From positions 1-64,000 of the forward strand of contig JBMNTB010000007.1 of NCBI GenBank assembly GCA_050945515.1: a stretch of DNA of 64,000 nucleotides, read 5' to 3'. This DNA comes from UBA1046 sp050945515 (lineage in GTDB: Bacteria > Bacillota > Clostridia > Saccharofermentanales > DTU023). The translations under genes and the position numbers were made by a program. Below, one piece after another: positions 8,557 to 19,300 of this stretch. The notes under the pieces were generated by a model. The model was not told the DNA's origin. It searched no databases and saw only the letters and a list, made by a program, of their open reading frames with translations. Every line of letters starts with the position of its first letter. Position 1 is the first letter of the stretch.

Positions 8557-9378
8557 TTACACCTCCAGCACCGTCTTCGTTTCCAATTTGCTCTCCGTTT
8601 TTAATCCCAAAAAATTTAGTACATCGCGTAATGATCTGTTCCAAAAATCCCAGTCATGTGCTCCTTCACTCTCCAGAAATGCGAAATCGGAATATTGAAT
8701 TTGCTTCTCCATATACTCAGCAAATTCAACATTTGATTTGTATAGAACATCACTTGTTCCGCAGGTCTGTAACAAACGAGGTTTTAATGAATCATTTTTG
8801 TTTAATGACTCTGCTAAGGTCCATAATTCTCTTTCTTGAATATCATCTCCATAAATACGTACAACATTCTGATTGAAATAATAATAAAAATCATCAACAG
8901 AATCTTTCTTGATCATGCCATAAGGAGCAGACATAGCACCGGACATGCTACATGCGGCTGAATATTGCTCAGGATATTTCATAGCTAAACGGAACGCACC
9001 ATAGCCTCCCATTGATAAGCCGGCAATAAATGTGTCTTCACGCTTATCAGATACCCGAAAATAATTTTTAATATGTAATGGCAGTTCCTTGACAAAAAAA
9101 TCTTCGTATCTAAAACCGTTTTTTTCGTTACGATAAAAGCTTCGATGCGCATTAGGCATAACCACTACAAGGTCATGTTCTCTAGCCAATATTTCTATTA
9201 CACTTTTTCTAATAAAAGCTGTCTCATCATCGCCATGGCCGTGCAGCAAATATAAAACCGGGAACGTTTCTGATGATCTGTCCGTCAACACCTGCATTCG
9301 TTTCCCCGGTAATAAAACATATGCTGAACAATCCATTCCTAAGATGTAAGAATAAAAATTTAAATTTATCAGAGCCAT
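8557..9378 (-). CDS. Alpha/beta-hydrolase esterase (EstA/esterase D-like)
   Basis: The 273-residue protein has the alpha/beta-hydrolase fold of the putative esterase family that includes tributyrin esterase and S-formylglutathione hydrolase. The nucleophile is Ser122 in GLSMGGYG. Asp210 (GTSD) and His241 (GAHDW) complete a triad, and the oxyanion HGHGD motif is at residues 46-50. There is no signal peptide, so it is probably cytoplasmic. AGGAGGG precedes the ATG. It starts 31 bases after the stop of the EAL/GGDEF gene and is probably co-transcribed with it. The substrate cannot be read from sequence. Confidence 0.85.
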   Translation of the reverse strand: MALINLNFYSYILGMDCSAYVLLPGKRMQVLTDRSSETFPVLYLLHGHGDDETAFIRKSVIEILAREHDLVVVMPNAHRSFYRNEKNGFRYEDFFVKELPLHIKNYFRVSDKREDTFIAGLSMGGYGAFRLAMKYPEQYSAACSMSGAMSAPYGMIKKDSVDDFYYYFNQNVVRIYGDDIQERELWTLAESLNKNDSLKPRLLQTCGTSDVLYKSNVEFAEYMEKQIQYSDFAFLESEGAHDWDFWNRSLRDVLNFLGLKTESKLETKTVLEV

Positions 9379-9409
9379 TTAACCCTCCTGCCCGCCTAAA
9401 AATTTGTTT

Positions 9410-11245
9410 CTAAACAATCAGAACCACATTACCTCTTTGCTGTTTGCACTGTTTTTTTACCTCTGCAATAGCTTTAGATAAGGCACTGCTTTCAGAAAAA
9501 ACTTTGTCTTTGTTGGTCACGACAGCCATAGGCAAAGTGGTAATCGGAAAGTTATCCGTGAATCCGTTTCGGTCTTTAGACACGATATAACCGCGCTCCC
9601 AATCCAAGGAGGAATATAGCGGTTGAATAAGCTTAAAAAAGGTATTAATGATACCATCACACAGCTCTTGTATGCTTTCGATATCGCGGTGACGAGTAAT
9701 AATCACAAAATCGTCCCCACCTATGTACCCCAAAAAATCTTTCTCGGAGCAACATTGCGTCATGGCTTGCGCTAAAGTCTTCAGCATGGAGTCACCGTTG
9801 GGAAAACCATAGGCATCGTTGTAGGCTTTAAAATTATCCAAATCCAAATATATGATAGCGTAGGGTTCCGATTCTCTAATCACCGCATCAATCATGATCT
9901 GTATAGTGTTGTTGCCTGGAAGTCCCGTAAGAGGACTTGCATCGGCAGCTCTTTTTTCGCGCATATTGATGGCTGCCAACAACAAATCCCTAACGGTTAC
10001 GACTCCCAAATACTTTCCCTGTTCGGTAACAATTACGGCATCATAAACGCTGGCGAAATTCCTATCCATGGCCATGTTCGCTACTTCATCCACAGTGATG
10101 CCTGAGTCTACAGTCATGTAATTCCTGGTTAACAATTCACTCACATTTCGGCGGCTGTTAAGTTCGTAACCATATTGCCCGCCAAAACATCCAAGCAAAT
10201 AATTTCGGGTAAGAATTCCGTAGACATTCCCTTCATCATCGGTGACGCACATCTCTGTAATTGAGGGGTTGTGTTTCATTTCTTCATAAACCGACAAGGC
10301 TTTCGTATCGGGTGCAACAGTACCTTTACTCTTGCAAATTAATCCCACAGCCTCTACACCAGGAAGCAAAGGAAGAGGAGATTGATTTCTTTGGCACACC
10401 TGCCTAATCATCACCTCCACTCCTACTGATAAATCCTGAAATTTCCCATCGGGACGAGCTATAAAGTATCCTTGTCCGTAATCCACGTCTAAATCGATGA
10501 GAGTGGCCAATTCCTCTTTTGTCTCTATTCCTTCAGCGATAACCTGTATGCCGGCTTCTCTGCAGATCTTAACAATACCCAAAACAACTGAACGCTTTTT
10601 GCTATCGTGATTAATTCCTCTCACGATAGACATATCTACTTTTAAAAAATCAGGAGAAAAGGAACATATCCGCATCAGCCCTGAATAACCTATACCGAAG
10701 TCATCAACCGCCACCTTAAAGCCTTGGCTCTGATAATGATCAAGAGCTTTGATGAAAACATCGGGCGAGTTAATCGAACTTTTTTCCGTAATTTCAAAAA
10801 TTATATCCTCAGAGTTCAATCCCAAACTCAACAGTTTTTCTTTTGTAAATCCCGAGATAAATTCACTGTCATAGATGATATTGGGGTCCACATTTAGGAA
10901 GAGCTTAATTCGAGCAGGTTTTTGATAAGCGCCTTTTAGCGCCTGAGTGCGACAAAGCATCTCTAACTCCCACAGTTTATTAGCTCTGGTCGCCGCTTCA
11001 AAAAGTTCCTCTATATTCAAATGACAATCAGAAAGAGTGATGCGACTTAAAGCTTCATAGCCGTAAATCACACCATTTTTAAGAGATACAATTGGTTGGT
11101 ATACAGTGTGAATACATTCTCCTGTCAAAATTTCCTCTATCAATTCATTGATAGGGTTCAAAAGTACAATTTTCCCTGTAGGCTCATAGTGCAAGCTTGA
11201 GTTCGTTTCTGATTTATAGTCACCTCTTAGCATGCTGCCTGACAT
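9410..11245 (-). CDS. EAL - CBS pair - GGDEF cyclic-di-GMP protein
   Basis: This soluble 611-residue protein has an EAL phosphodiesterase domain (about 35-280), two CBS motifs (about 300-430) and a GGDEF domain (about 440-605). The EAL catalytic residues are intact: EAL at 64-66, the FEITE glutamate, DDFGIGYSG, KVD and AEGIE. The GGDEF signature reads GGDDF, and the product-binding RxxD I-site is not seen just upstream. CBS pairs commonly bind adenine nucleotides, so the protein may tie cyclic-di-GMP turnover to adenylate levels. No signal peptide or membrane segment is present. An AAAGGA site precedes the ATG. Net activity (hydrolysis or synthesis) cannot be decided from sequence; I favour hydrolysis. 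Confidence 0.92.
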   Translation of the reverse strand: MSGSMLRGDYKSETNSSLHYEPTGKIVLLNPINELIEEILTGECIHTVYQPIVSLKNGVIYGYEALSRITLSDCHLNIEELFEAATRANKLWELEMLCRTQALKGAYQKPARIKLFLNVDPNIIYDSEFISGFTKEKLLSLGLNSEDIIFEITEKSSINSPDVFIKALDHYQSQGFKVAVDDFGIGYSGLMRICSFSPDFLKVDMSIVRGINHDSKKRSVVLGIVKICREAGIQVIAEGIETKEELATLIDLDVDYGQGYFIARPDGKFQDLSVGVEVMIRQVCQRNQSPLPLLPGVEAVGLICKSKGTVAPDTKALSVYEEMKHNPSITEMCVTDDEGNVYGILTRNYLLGCFGGQYGYELNSRRNVSELLTRNYMTVDSGITVDEVANMAMDRNFASVYDAVIVTEQGKYLGVVTVRDLLLAAINMREKRAADASPLTGLPGNNTIQIMIDAVIRESEPYAIIYLDLDNFKAYNDAYGFPNGDSMLKTLAQAMTQCCSEKDFLGYIGGDDFVIITRHRDIESIQELCDGIINTFFKLIQPLYSSLDWERGYIVSKDRNGFTDNFPITTLPMAVVTNKDKVFSESSALSKAIAEVKKQCKQQRGNVVLIV

Positions 11246-11555
11246 ATTTAAAAGTTCCTTTCACAAAATTTGTACTTACTATGACTTACTATGCATGTGT
11301 AAAAGTTATAACATCCCAATGTAAAAATAACGTATAGGTCATGCAAAATTAAAGAAAAATTTTCCATAACAAAATAATCGCTTATCTGCTAAATAACAAA
11401 GCAGAGATGCTTAGCAGCTTGACTCCAGATTACACGGCCATCTGTATCGGTCAATTCCAACTATTATCTTGCCGCGATCAATCATCGCAGCCCTGCGCAG
11501 CAATGCTCACAGGCACACAAGTGGCAGACAACACCGCTTCCTGAAAGAGACGCGA
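11246..11555. other. Intergenic region, no gene recognised
   Basis: 310 bases between the DUF1254 lipoprotein gene and the EAL/GGDEF gene. The right end of the cyclic-di-GMP gene is AT-rich and should hold its promoter. I looked for a cyclic-di-GMP riboswitch and saw no matching core. No convincing terminator or small ORF was seen. Confidence 0.5.
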
Positions 11556-12965
11556 TCATTCCGAAACACGAATAATGGGCGCCTGCCAAGTTGAAAGTGC
11601 GTCCATGTCCGGCGTGTAAATGCGCATAAACAAATGGTAATCAGTGCCGGAAACAGGCAGCCAGTTTGCGATATCATCCGGCTGCTCCTCTGATAAAATG
11701 ATGTTCAGTGAACCGTCGTCATTTACAACGAATTTTGTTCGGTCATTGATGCAATATCGATCAATGGGATTGTCAATGAGAAAATCATCGTTGCCATATG
11801 CGGTTACAGACCAGAATCCGCCTTCCAGAGTGGGGGGAAGTGTCTCGAAATGCATGACGTAGGTCTTTCCCGCCGTAAGCATCTCTCCTGAATGGTCAAC
11901 ATCCGTCCTCATGTAGAGTGCAACGTCGACCGTATTCGCGCCAAGTCCACGGAGGGCAATCGCTGTGCGATACGTGTACTCTGTCCCGAAATCACCGATG
12001 GGAGGGCCGAAATAACTCCATTGCCCAAGATCAACCGAAAATTTCGTGACCTCATTTGAACACTCTGCTCGCAGAATTTGAAGCATTTCTTTCCATTTCG
12101 TTTCGATGTCGCCGGATAGAACACTGAGATCAAAGTTCATGCCTGCTCCGACATTGATTTCTGCTAGTTTCTCCATCATTTTGGCATCCGACAGAGCGGG
12201 CGGATTCGTTTTCATCAATTCGTTGGCCCTGTCGAAGAAATCCTTTGGCCCCATTGATAAGACTTTTTCAACCGGAACATAATCATTCTCCTGAGCATAA
12301 CTGCCTTTCGGAGCGGTATATTCGCCTCCATGAACATAAGCTGACAACGGAAGAAGCTTCATTTGTTTCTGAATAGCACGGACGTTAGGCAGATCTTCTT
12401 CACCCGATAGGACAGTACGCGTGATGGACCATGCTGTCGCCGTAGGGACATTGATACGAGTCACTCCTTCCGGCAAATCACCTTCCCATGTCGAAAGGGC
12501 GATGGCATAATCGCCTGCCTTATCAAACACGGAAACCGTATTCGTCCACGCATCAAAAACCTGCACATTACAGAACCTGTCTGTTTCAGGAAAAACATAG
12601 ACTATCGGTTCATCGCCGAGGTCATACCATGCTTGCGAATAAACTGTGTCAACATTCGGCGTTACGATCGTTTTGAAGGAAGCATCTGCAAGTTTCTCGC
12701 CATGCATCAATTGATTAACGGGAGCCTTGCCCTTGGCCGGAACAGGTTCTTCCGTATTCGTCGATAACGTTTTTGTCGCATCCATAATGACCAGCGGAAA
12801 CACATAGATGTACGCTTCACGGACAGTTTCCCATACATTCTCCCGGTTGCCCGGTTCCGTTGCGGATGGCTCACCGGGCCCCGGTGCAGGCGAGCTGCAT
12901 GCAGCAAGCGTCAGCGGTGACAACGCCATGATAACGGCAAGTAAAAACACTAAACTCTTTTTCAC
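11556..12965 (-). CDS. DUF1254/DUF1214 lipoprotein
   Basis: About 469 residues from the GTG at 12965, which has GGTGGAGG six bases upstream; a TTG 18 bases further up is less likely. A signal peptide ends in the lipobox LAAC, so it is a lipoprotein on the outer face of the membrane. The N-terminal half has the DUF1254 pattern (EAYIYVFPLVIM near residue 50), and the C-terminal half has DUF1214 features (TYVMHFETLPPTLEGGFWS and a final strand near PIIRV). The two domains usually occur together in one secreted protein. Biochemical function is not established. It stands alone with its own upstream region. Confidence 0.85.
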   Translation of the reverse strand: MKKSLVFLLAVIMALSPLTLAACSSPAPGPGEPSATEPGNRENVWETVREAYIYVFPLVIMDATKTLSTNTEEPVPAKGKAPVNQLMHGEKLADASFKTIVTPNVDTVYSQAWYDLGDEPIVYVFPETDRFCNVQVFDAWTNTVSVFDKAGDYAIALSTWEGDLPEGVTRINVPTATAWSITRTVLSGEEDLPNVRAIQKQMKLLPLSAYVHGGEYTAPKGSYAQENDYVPVEKVLSMGPKDFFDRANELMKTNPPALSDAKMMEKLAEINVGAGMNFDLSVLSGDIETKWKEMLQILRAECSNEVTKFSVDLGQWSYFGPPIGDFGTEYTYRTAIALRGLGANTVDVALYMRTDVDHSGEMLTAGKTYVMHFETLPPTLEGGFWSVTAYGNDDFLIDNPIDRYCINDRTKFVVNDDGSLNIILSEEQPDDIANWLPVSGTDYHLFMRIYTPDMDALSTWQAPIIRVSE

Positions 12966-13200
12966 GATAATCCTCCACCTCAAAGAAATTCATGCCCACA
13001 CAGATTGGAGCTTTACAACTTTAGATTAATTGATTAGTTCATTTGCTAAAACACCGTTTTTCAGCGAATTAGTCTATAAATCCGTTGTTTTAACATAGGT
13101 GACGCGACAGTGAAATGTCTCCCCTGATTATTCATCAAAAAGCGCTGTCTCCATAGAAGCACTCCGCATCATATCCCTCACCGCATCAAATTTGTCCGGA

Positions 13201-14577
13201 TCAAACAAACTCTTTGAATGCAATGCGGAGTTTGCCGCTTCGGGTTCGCTCGAGAGGCTTATTCACCAGTTCAATCCGTATGGAATTCAGTCCATTGCTC
13301 TCAAAAAGCTGCCGGAAGCTAAAAAGAATCTTTTGCTCTGTTTCAATTCGATCATATCCCTGCATAACAGAAATTCTCATTTCTATGGCATCATGGGCTC
13401 GCTGGATCACCTGACAGTGATCGCATCCGGGAATATCCCTTGCGCGCAGCTCGAACAAAACAGCCGGCATACGTACTGTTGTGTCGTTGTGATCAAATTC
13501 CAGTATGTCGTCCACACGACCGTCAATTTCGATCCAGGGGGTATTCAAGCCGCAGCTGCAGATCTCATCATGCATGATCACACTGTCGGTCATACGATAT
13601 CGAATCACCGGCTGCACCAAACAGGCAAGATTGGTCATCAGGATACCTTCGGATTTTACGCCGCAGGGCACGGGATTGTTTTCCCGATCTACAGGTTCCA
13701 CGATCACCCAATCGCTGTTTACGTGCATATGACCGTTGGGACAGAGCATGGCAACCTCACCGCCTTCGGTACTGCAGTAATTGTCATTGACCGGGCAGCC
13801 GAAAACCTCACTGATGAATTTTCTGTTTTCCTCAGGCAGCTTTTCCGCAGAACAACCGATGATCTTCGGATGAATCTTCAGCCTGCCCGCCTTCTGCTCA
13901 AAGGCAAGGGTATAGATCACGGAAGGATAGCACCCGATGACATCGGGCTGAAACTCATTGAGTTTACGGATCATTTCCTCCGCAGGCGCAAGCGTTGACA
14001 AAAACAGCGTACGGTCCTCAATCCCGCGGGCTTTGTAGCTTCTTCGCACACGTTCAAAGGAAAGATAGGAGGAATTCAAGCCGCCGGGCGCTACGATGGC
14101 GCACTGCTTTAGATCAGGCTCATTCAGTCCCTCCACATCCTTCAGAAGGGGGCCGCCAAAATAGCGCTCGGCCATCAATGCATCATGAATGGCAATGTGT
14201 CGGCTGTCACGAACGATACGCAGCGGCTGCGCCGTCGTCCCGGAAGTGCTGATTACCCTGTACTTCCCCAGGAAAGGCGTGAACAGGTTCTCGAAATCAG
14301 CCACATATTCATCCACTTTTTCTGTGGTGATCTCCGGATCACAAACCCAGCGATCAAATTGCTGCGTCAACTCTTCACGGGTGGAGATGGGAATATCCGC
14401 AAGACTATAATTATCCGGAAGATCCTCATATTTTTCCTTCAAGTAAGGAGAATGCTCCCGCGCGTAATCCACAAGGAAATGCAGACGCTGCTGAGCCAAA
14501 TCCTCAATCTCTTTTCTATCACGTTGGTCTGCGCCGGCCACCAGAGCAGCCGCCTGTTTTGCGTCAATAAACTCCAT
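13201..14577 (-). CDS. PaaK/CapK-like AMP-forming ligase in the NRPS cluster
   Basis: The 458-residue adenylate-forming enzyme resembles phenylacetate-CoA ligase. The phosphate-binding loop STSGTTAQP, the YCSTEGG motif in place of YGxTE, the RYRMTD motif and a C-terminal RTRSGKLR with the expected catalytic lysine are all present. It activates a carboxylic acid as an acyl-AMP and passes it to CoA or a carrier thiol. AGGAGG precedes the ATG; the gene follows the MATE fusion after about 55 bases and is the last gene of the cluster. It has no carrier domain of its own. It could supply the starter acid, attach or remove a protecting group, or work on a free acid; none of these is shown by sequence. 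Confidence 0.85.
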   Translation of the reverse strand: MEFIDAKQAAALVAGADQRDRKEIEDLAQQRLHFLVDYAREHSPYLKEKYEDLPDNYSLADIPISTREELTQQFDRWVCDPEITTEKVDEYVADFENLFTPFLGKYRVISTSGTTAQPLRIVRDSRHIAIHDALMAERYFGGPLLKDVEGLNEPDLKQCAIVAPGGLNSSYLSFERVRRSYKARGIEDRTLFLSTLAPAEEMIRKLNEFQPDVIGCYPSVIYTLAFEQKAGRLKIHPKIIGCSAEKLPEENRKFISEVFGCPVNDNYCSTEGGEVAMLCPNGHMHVNSDWVIVEPVDRENNPVPCGVKSEGILMTNLACLVQPVIRYRMTDSVIMHDEICSCGLNTPWIEIDGRVDDILEFDHNDTTVRMPAVLFELRARDIPGCDHCQVIQRAHDAIEMRISVMQGYDRIETEQKILFSFRQLFESNGLNSIRIELVNKPLERTRSGKLRIAFKEFV

Positions 14578-14632
14578 ATCATTTCCTCCTGCATTTCGTG
14601 GTTTTGCAAAATAGCGGATGAAAAACCTTATA

Positions 14633-16396
14633 TCACGCTATTGCATTTTCAAAGGTCAGAACTGAGGTATTAAACCCCAGCTGACGACTGTATTCCATGC
14701 GCAAAGCCAGCTTTTTCACCAGCCGGATGCTGTCGGTAATACAGCCGTCATTCTCCTCAGGAATATACTCCAAAGGATTGAATGGTCTTCCATTATCGCG
14801 CATCAGGATTGTCACCTGCTCATCAGTCACATGGACAAGGATATCAATCAAACCGGTGCTGTCTGCATGGGCATAGTGGACGGATGCGACCATCATTTCC
14901 TCCAACGCAAGCGCAACTTTATTCAGCAGGCGGGTGTTAACAGCCGCTTTTCCCTCAAGAGCCGTAACCCGCTCAGACAGCCGGACAGCCTCCTCCTTGG
15001 TTGCTGCGATGGTAAAATCAAATTTGCGGATGTAGTCATTCCGCTCTTGGATCATCAGCAATCCCTGCACGTTTTCTTTCTTCTGGATGCGGCGAGCCAA
15101 GAGCAACAGAACAAACAGCGTACAGGCGCCGGAAGCGGCATAGGACAGCCACAGCAGGTTGGCCTGTATGCTGGATAGCAGTACAGCGAAGGGAACCACA
15201 AACAGCAGACCATCCATCACCACAAGACTTGTGGCAAGACTACGGCGCTCGGTTGTATTATAGAAATTTTGAAGCAACACAAGAGCAGCTGAAAAGGGAA
15301 GATACAGCGCGTACAGACGAAGCGCAGGCTTGAGCAGAGCCAATGTTTCCGGCGATGTTAGGCCAAAGACTACGCCTATCAGCTGTGGTGCAATCAGGAG
15401 AAAGGCCACCAGCACGGCACTGCACACTATCAGCACACGCCGGGCTATTCTCATAGTCTGACGGATACCGAAGAAATCCTTTTCTCCATACAGCGTGCCG
15501 ACAATGGGCAGCAGGGTGTCCGCAATACCGCCCTCAAAGATATTGGCGATCATCAGCACATTGGTACATACAGTCATGATGGACATGCCGATGGAGCCCA
15601 GTGCGGAGACAATCACGGTGTTGATCACCAGAGAGCGCACCAGATTGCACACTTGGCTGGCGGCCTTGGACATGCCGCTCTTCAAGATATCACGCAGCGT
15701 TTTCAGGATGGTTTTTTCGGGGCGAACAAAATGGAAACTGCGCTTTTTGTTCGCAAGATAGGGAATCACAATGGCGGAACCGGCCACATAGCCCAATGCG
15801 GTAGAAATACCTGCCCCAGCGATACCGGTGTCCAAAAAGCGGATCAGAACATAGTCCAGCACCAAATTGACCGCATTGGCGATCATCACAATCGCAGCAG
15901 AGGCTTTGGGATTGCCGTCCATCCGGATGAACATTGCCATGCCGGAGGAAAACATCATGGCCGGACCCGTAAACAGCAACGGGCGAAGGTAGCTTTCCGT
16001 CAAGGCGGCAAGCTGCACATCTCCGCCTGCGAGGCTGATGCTGAGCGGGTGCAGAATGACCTGCATCACCGCCAGGAAGATGCACATCGCGCCAAGTCCT
16101 CCGCCGATGGACAGCGTGAAAAACTGGTTAGCCATATGAAAATCGCGTTTGCCCAGCGAGATGGATGCACAGGTAAGCCCACCAACGGCAAAAAGCATAT
16201 AAATAAGGTTGATGCAGAAGATAAGTGGCCCGGACAGGCCAACGGCAGCCAGCGCCACCTCACCCAGCAGACTGCCCACGATGATACCATCCACCACCGA
16301 AGCCATGGATATCGCCATAGAGGTCAGTACCGTGGGCAGCAGATATTCTCTGAACTTTTGCCGGATGATGTGTCCGCTTCGTTCATACATGGCCAT
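14633..16396 (-). CDS. MATE efflux transporter fused to an anti-sigma-type ATPase domain
   Basis: 587 residues. Residues 1 to about 440 form a MATE exporter with about 12 membrane helices (opening with SMASVVDGIIVGSLLG). Residues about 450-587 form a soluble HATPase_c_2 domain like SpoIIAB/RsbW: a helix resembling the N-box (NKVALALEEMMVASVHYAH), the G1 box RDNGRPFNP and a closing strand. The N-box Asn that normally holds Mg is replaced by Ala, so kinase activity is doubtful although ATP or STAS binding may remain. The ATG overlaps the NRPS stop by one base, so translation is coupled; a second ATG six bases in is also possible. Role inferred: export of the peptide, with the fused domain talking to the STAS protein of the same operon. 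Confidence 0.88.
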   Translation of the reverse strand: MAMYERSGHIIRQKFREYLLPTVLTSMAISMASVVDGIIVGSLLGEVALAAVGLSGPLIFCINLIYMLFAVGGLTCASISLGKRDFHMANQFFTLSIGGGLGAMCIFLAVMQVILHPLSISLAGGDVQLAALTESYLRPLLFTGPAMMFSSGMAMFIRMDGNPKASAAIVMIANAVNLVLDYVLIRFLDTGIAGAGISTALGYVAGSAIVIPYLANKKRSFHFVRPEKTILKTLRDILKSGMSKAASQVCNLVRSLVINTVIVSALGSIGMSIMTVCTNVLMIANIFEGGIADTLLPIVGTLYGEKDFFGIRQTMRIARRVLIVCSAVLVAFLLIAPQLIGVVFGLTSPETLALLKPALRLYALYLPFSAALVLLQNFYNTTERRSLATSLVVMDGLLFVVPFAVLLSSIQANLLWLSYAASGACTLFVLLLLARRIQKKENVQGLLMIQERNDYIRKFDFTIAATKEEAVRLSERVTALEGKAAVNTRLLNKVALALEEMMVASVHYAHADSTGLIDILVHVTDEQVTILMRDNGRPFNPLEYIPEENDGCITDSIRLVKKLALRMEYSRQLGFNTSVLTFENAIA

Positions 16397-19300
16397 TACT
16401 CCTTCTCAATTTCATAATCTTGGTCGAAGAAACCGAGGCCTTCCATCATGGCAAAGAACCGATCCAGGTACGCATCGGATGTGATAGGCCACTTAAAGCC
16501 TTGGCGCAGCAGCACCTGAGAGGTATAGCTGTTGATAGACTTGATGGGCATTACGCGCTTGCCGTGTTCGTTGTAAGCGATCAACGCATTGAGATAGCGT
16601 GCTTTTGCGGAATCCCGCATGGTCTCGCCAAAGCTGCCCACATATTCCTCCGTCTCGCACGGTTTAATGTCCATACCCCGTCTGCGCATTACATCGATGG
16701 CATCGCCCAGGAAGATGTAATGATCGTTGTAAGGATGGAACACTCTGCACTTTTCGGGCGTTTTCGCAAGCAAAAGCACCGCAACCGCCGTGAAATCAAT
16801 TGGCGCAAATTCCGTATTCATGCCCATGGCTTCATAGGGAATCTTACCAATGAGGCTGTATGCTTTTAGCCGGCCGAGGAAGTTGTTGGTAGTAAAATTG
16901 ATCTGGAATTCACCGTCCGCGTCGCGGGCCATCAGGTTGCCCGCGCGCATGATCTTCACATCCACACCATCAAGCGCAGACTCAAGCACGGCACGCTCCG
17001 CCAGGAATTTACTGCGAGTATACTTGTTGGAAAGATCTTGGCCAAAATAGAGCATCTGCTCACTGAGCAACAGCTTTTCATCCGGCTTGCCATTGATGCT
17101 CATGCCGGCGATGCTGGTGGTAGACACCTGCACAAAACGGCATTTCTTCTGGCGACAGAAGTCCAGCGCCATCTTTACTCCTCCGTAGTTAACGTCCTCA
17201 ATATCCGTACCGGCGGAGAAGTGTTTAACGTTGGCGGCACAGTTGATATAAGTGTCGATGGGCAGCTTGGCAAGTTTTTGGTACAGGGAATCATCCGTGA
17301 TGCTGCCGTCTATCACCACGATACGGTTTGAAAATAATTCATCCATCGCATCCAGGAACGGTTTGCCATTGATCTTCAGCATGTCTCCGCCGAAATAGTA
17401 GGAGAGCATACTCTTGAGCCACTTTTCGGCGCTGAGATTCTTCTTGCCGAGGACGACACAGAAAGCTGTTCCTTTCTCCATTTGCAGATAGGCACGCAAC
17501 ACATGGATGCCAAGGAAACCGCCGGCACCGGTGATACACACATTCCCCAGCGCACGCAGTTTACCAGCCTTCAGTGCTTCGATGGTATTTTCCTCAAGCA
17601 ACGCATGGATGGGCGCGTAATCATAATCCGAAATCTCATCCTTCCCGAACGACTGCTCAACATTACTGCGGATGGCAGCCAGTTCTCTGGGAGTGGGATT
17701 AGCAAATACGTCGCCATAGCTCAGCTGTATACCCTTTTGTGCCGCATCGATTGTTACCTGAGTCACCAGCAGCGAAGTGCCGCCCAAGTCAAAGAAATTG
17801 TCAGTCGCCCCCACTTGTTCCAGGTGCAGAATCTCAGCAAAAATATCGCAGTAAGTCTGCTCTGCCTCATTGGCGGGAGCTTCGTATTCCTGACGCTGCA
17901 TCAGCTTGGCGTCCGGTAAACGTTTGCGGTCAATCTTGCCATTGGGGGTCATGGGCATTTCATCCAGCTGCAGATAAGCAGTGGGCACCATGTATTTCGT
18001 AAGGGTCTTGAGCAGTACCTCACGCAGTTCTTCCGCGGGCAGTTCACGCGTGGCGGTATAATAGGCACACAGATGCTCCTGTCCGTGCAGCTTGCGCACC
18101 AGAACGGCGCAGGAACGCACATCGGCCACCGCGTTCAGACTATTTTCGATTTCACCCAATTCAATGCGCAGGCCGCGCAGCTTGATTTGTCCGTCATTTC
18201 TGCCTAGAACGATAATTTCACCATTATCCGTCCACTTGGCGAGATCGCCGGACTTGTACCAGCGCAGCCCATTGTATTCCACAAACCGTTCGGCGGTCAT
18301 TTCCGGATTGCCAAAGTAGCCCCGTGCAACACCGAAACCTGCAATCCACAGTTCACCGATAAAGCCTGCAGGCAGGGGTTGACCATAAATATCCATCACC
18401 TGCTCCACCACGCCGCGCAGCGGCGCACCGATGGTAACGACGTCGCTATTGAGCAGTTTCCCGTTGGAAGATACCGTGATTTCGGTCGGGCCATAGGTAT
18501 TGATCAGCACTGCATCGGTCACTTCGCGTAGCTTTCGATACAAAGCAGGGGGATAACCCTCACCACCTGCCATGATGACCCGACACTCTGCCAGTGCCTC
18601 CTTCATGGCAGGCAGTTCCATATATTGCAGCATACGTGACGGTGTAGCATTGAAGGCATTTGCGCCCGTGCGCGCAAACAGGACAGCCAGCTTATCCGGG
18701 TTCTTGGCTTCCTCATCGTCAGCCAGCACCAATGTCAGGCCATTCATCAGCGTGGTGAAGGCTTCCTTCAGGAACATATCAAAACTTACCGTAGTCACCG
18801 AGCACATGGTACACCGATTCTCCACCAGCGCACGCACATGGCGATTTTGCTCATCATCCAGCACATAGTTGATGATGCCGCCGTGAGTGAGCATCACGCC
18901 CTTGGGCTTGCCAGTGGAACCTGAGGTATAGATGATATAGCAAAGCTGCTCCTGCCGTACAGGCAGATTCGGATTGAGCGTATTTTCGTTCTTCAACAAT
19001 GCGTTGACATCCAGACTGTTCTTCAAAGCAGAGGGGCCGTCAGTCAGAATGAAGCGGGCCTGGCTGTCCTCCAGCACATGCTCCACACGCTCCTGGGGGT
19101 AGTCCGGGTCCACGGGAATATAGGCGCAGCCTGCCTTGATAATGCCCAGCATGGAAACCGGAATGCGGCTGTCACGCCCCAGCATAAAGGCCACGCGATC
19201 CTCACTTTTTACGCCCAGAGCCAGCAGGCTGTGTGCCAGCGCATTGGCACGTCGGTTAAGCTCAGCAAAGCTGAGCGTCGCATCCGACGCAATCAGGGCA

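Noticed and set aside
11246..11555. Possible cyclic-di-GMP riboswitch before the EAL/GGDEF gene
   Set aside because: I could not find the conserved GEMM core or a switching hairpin.
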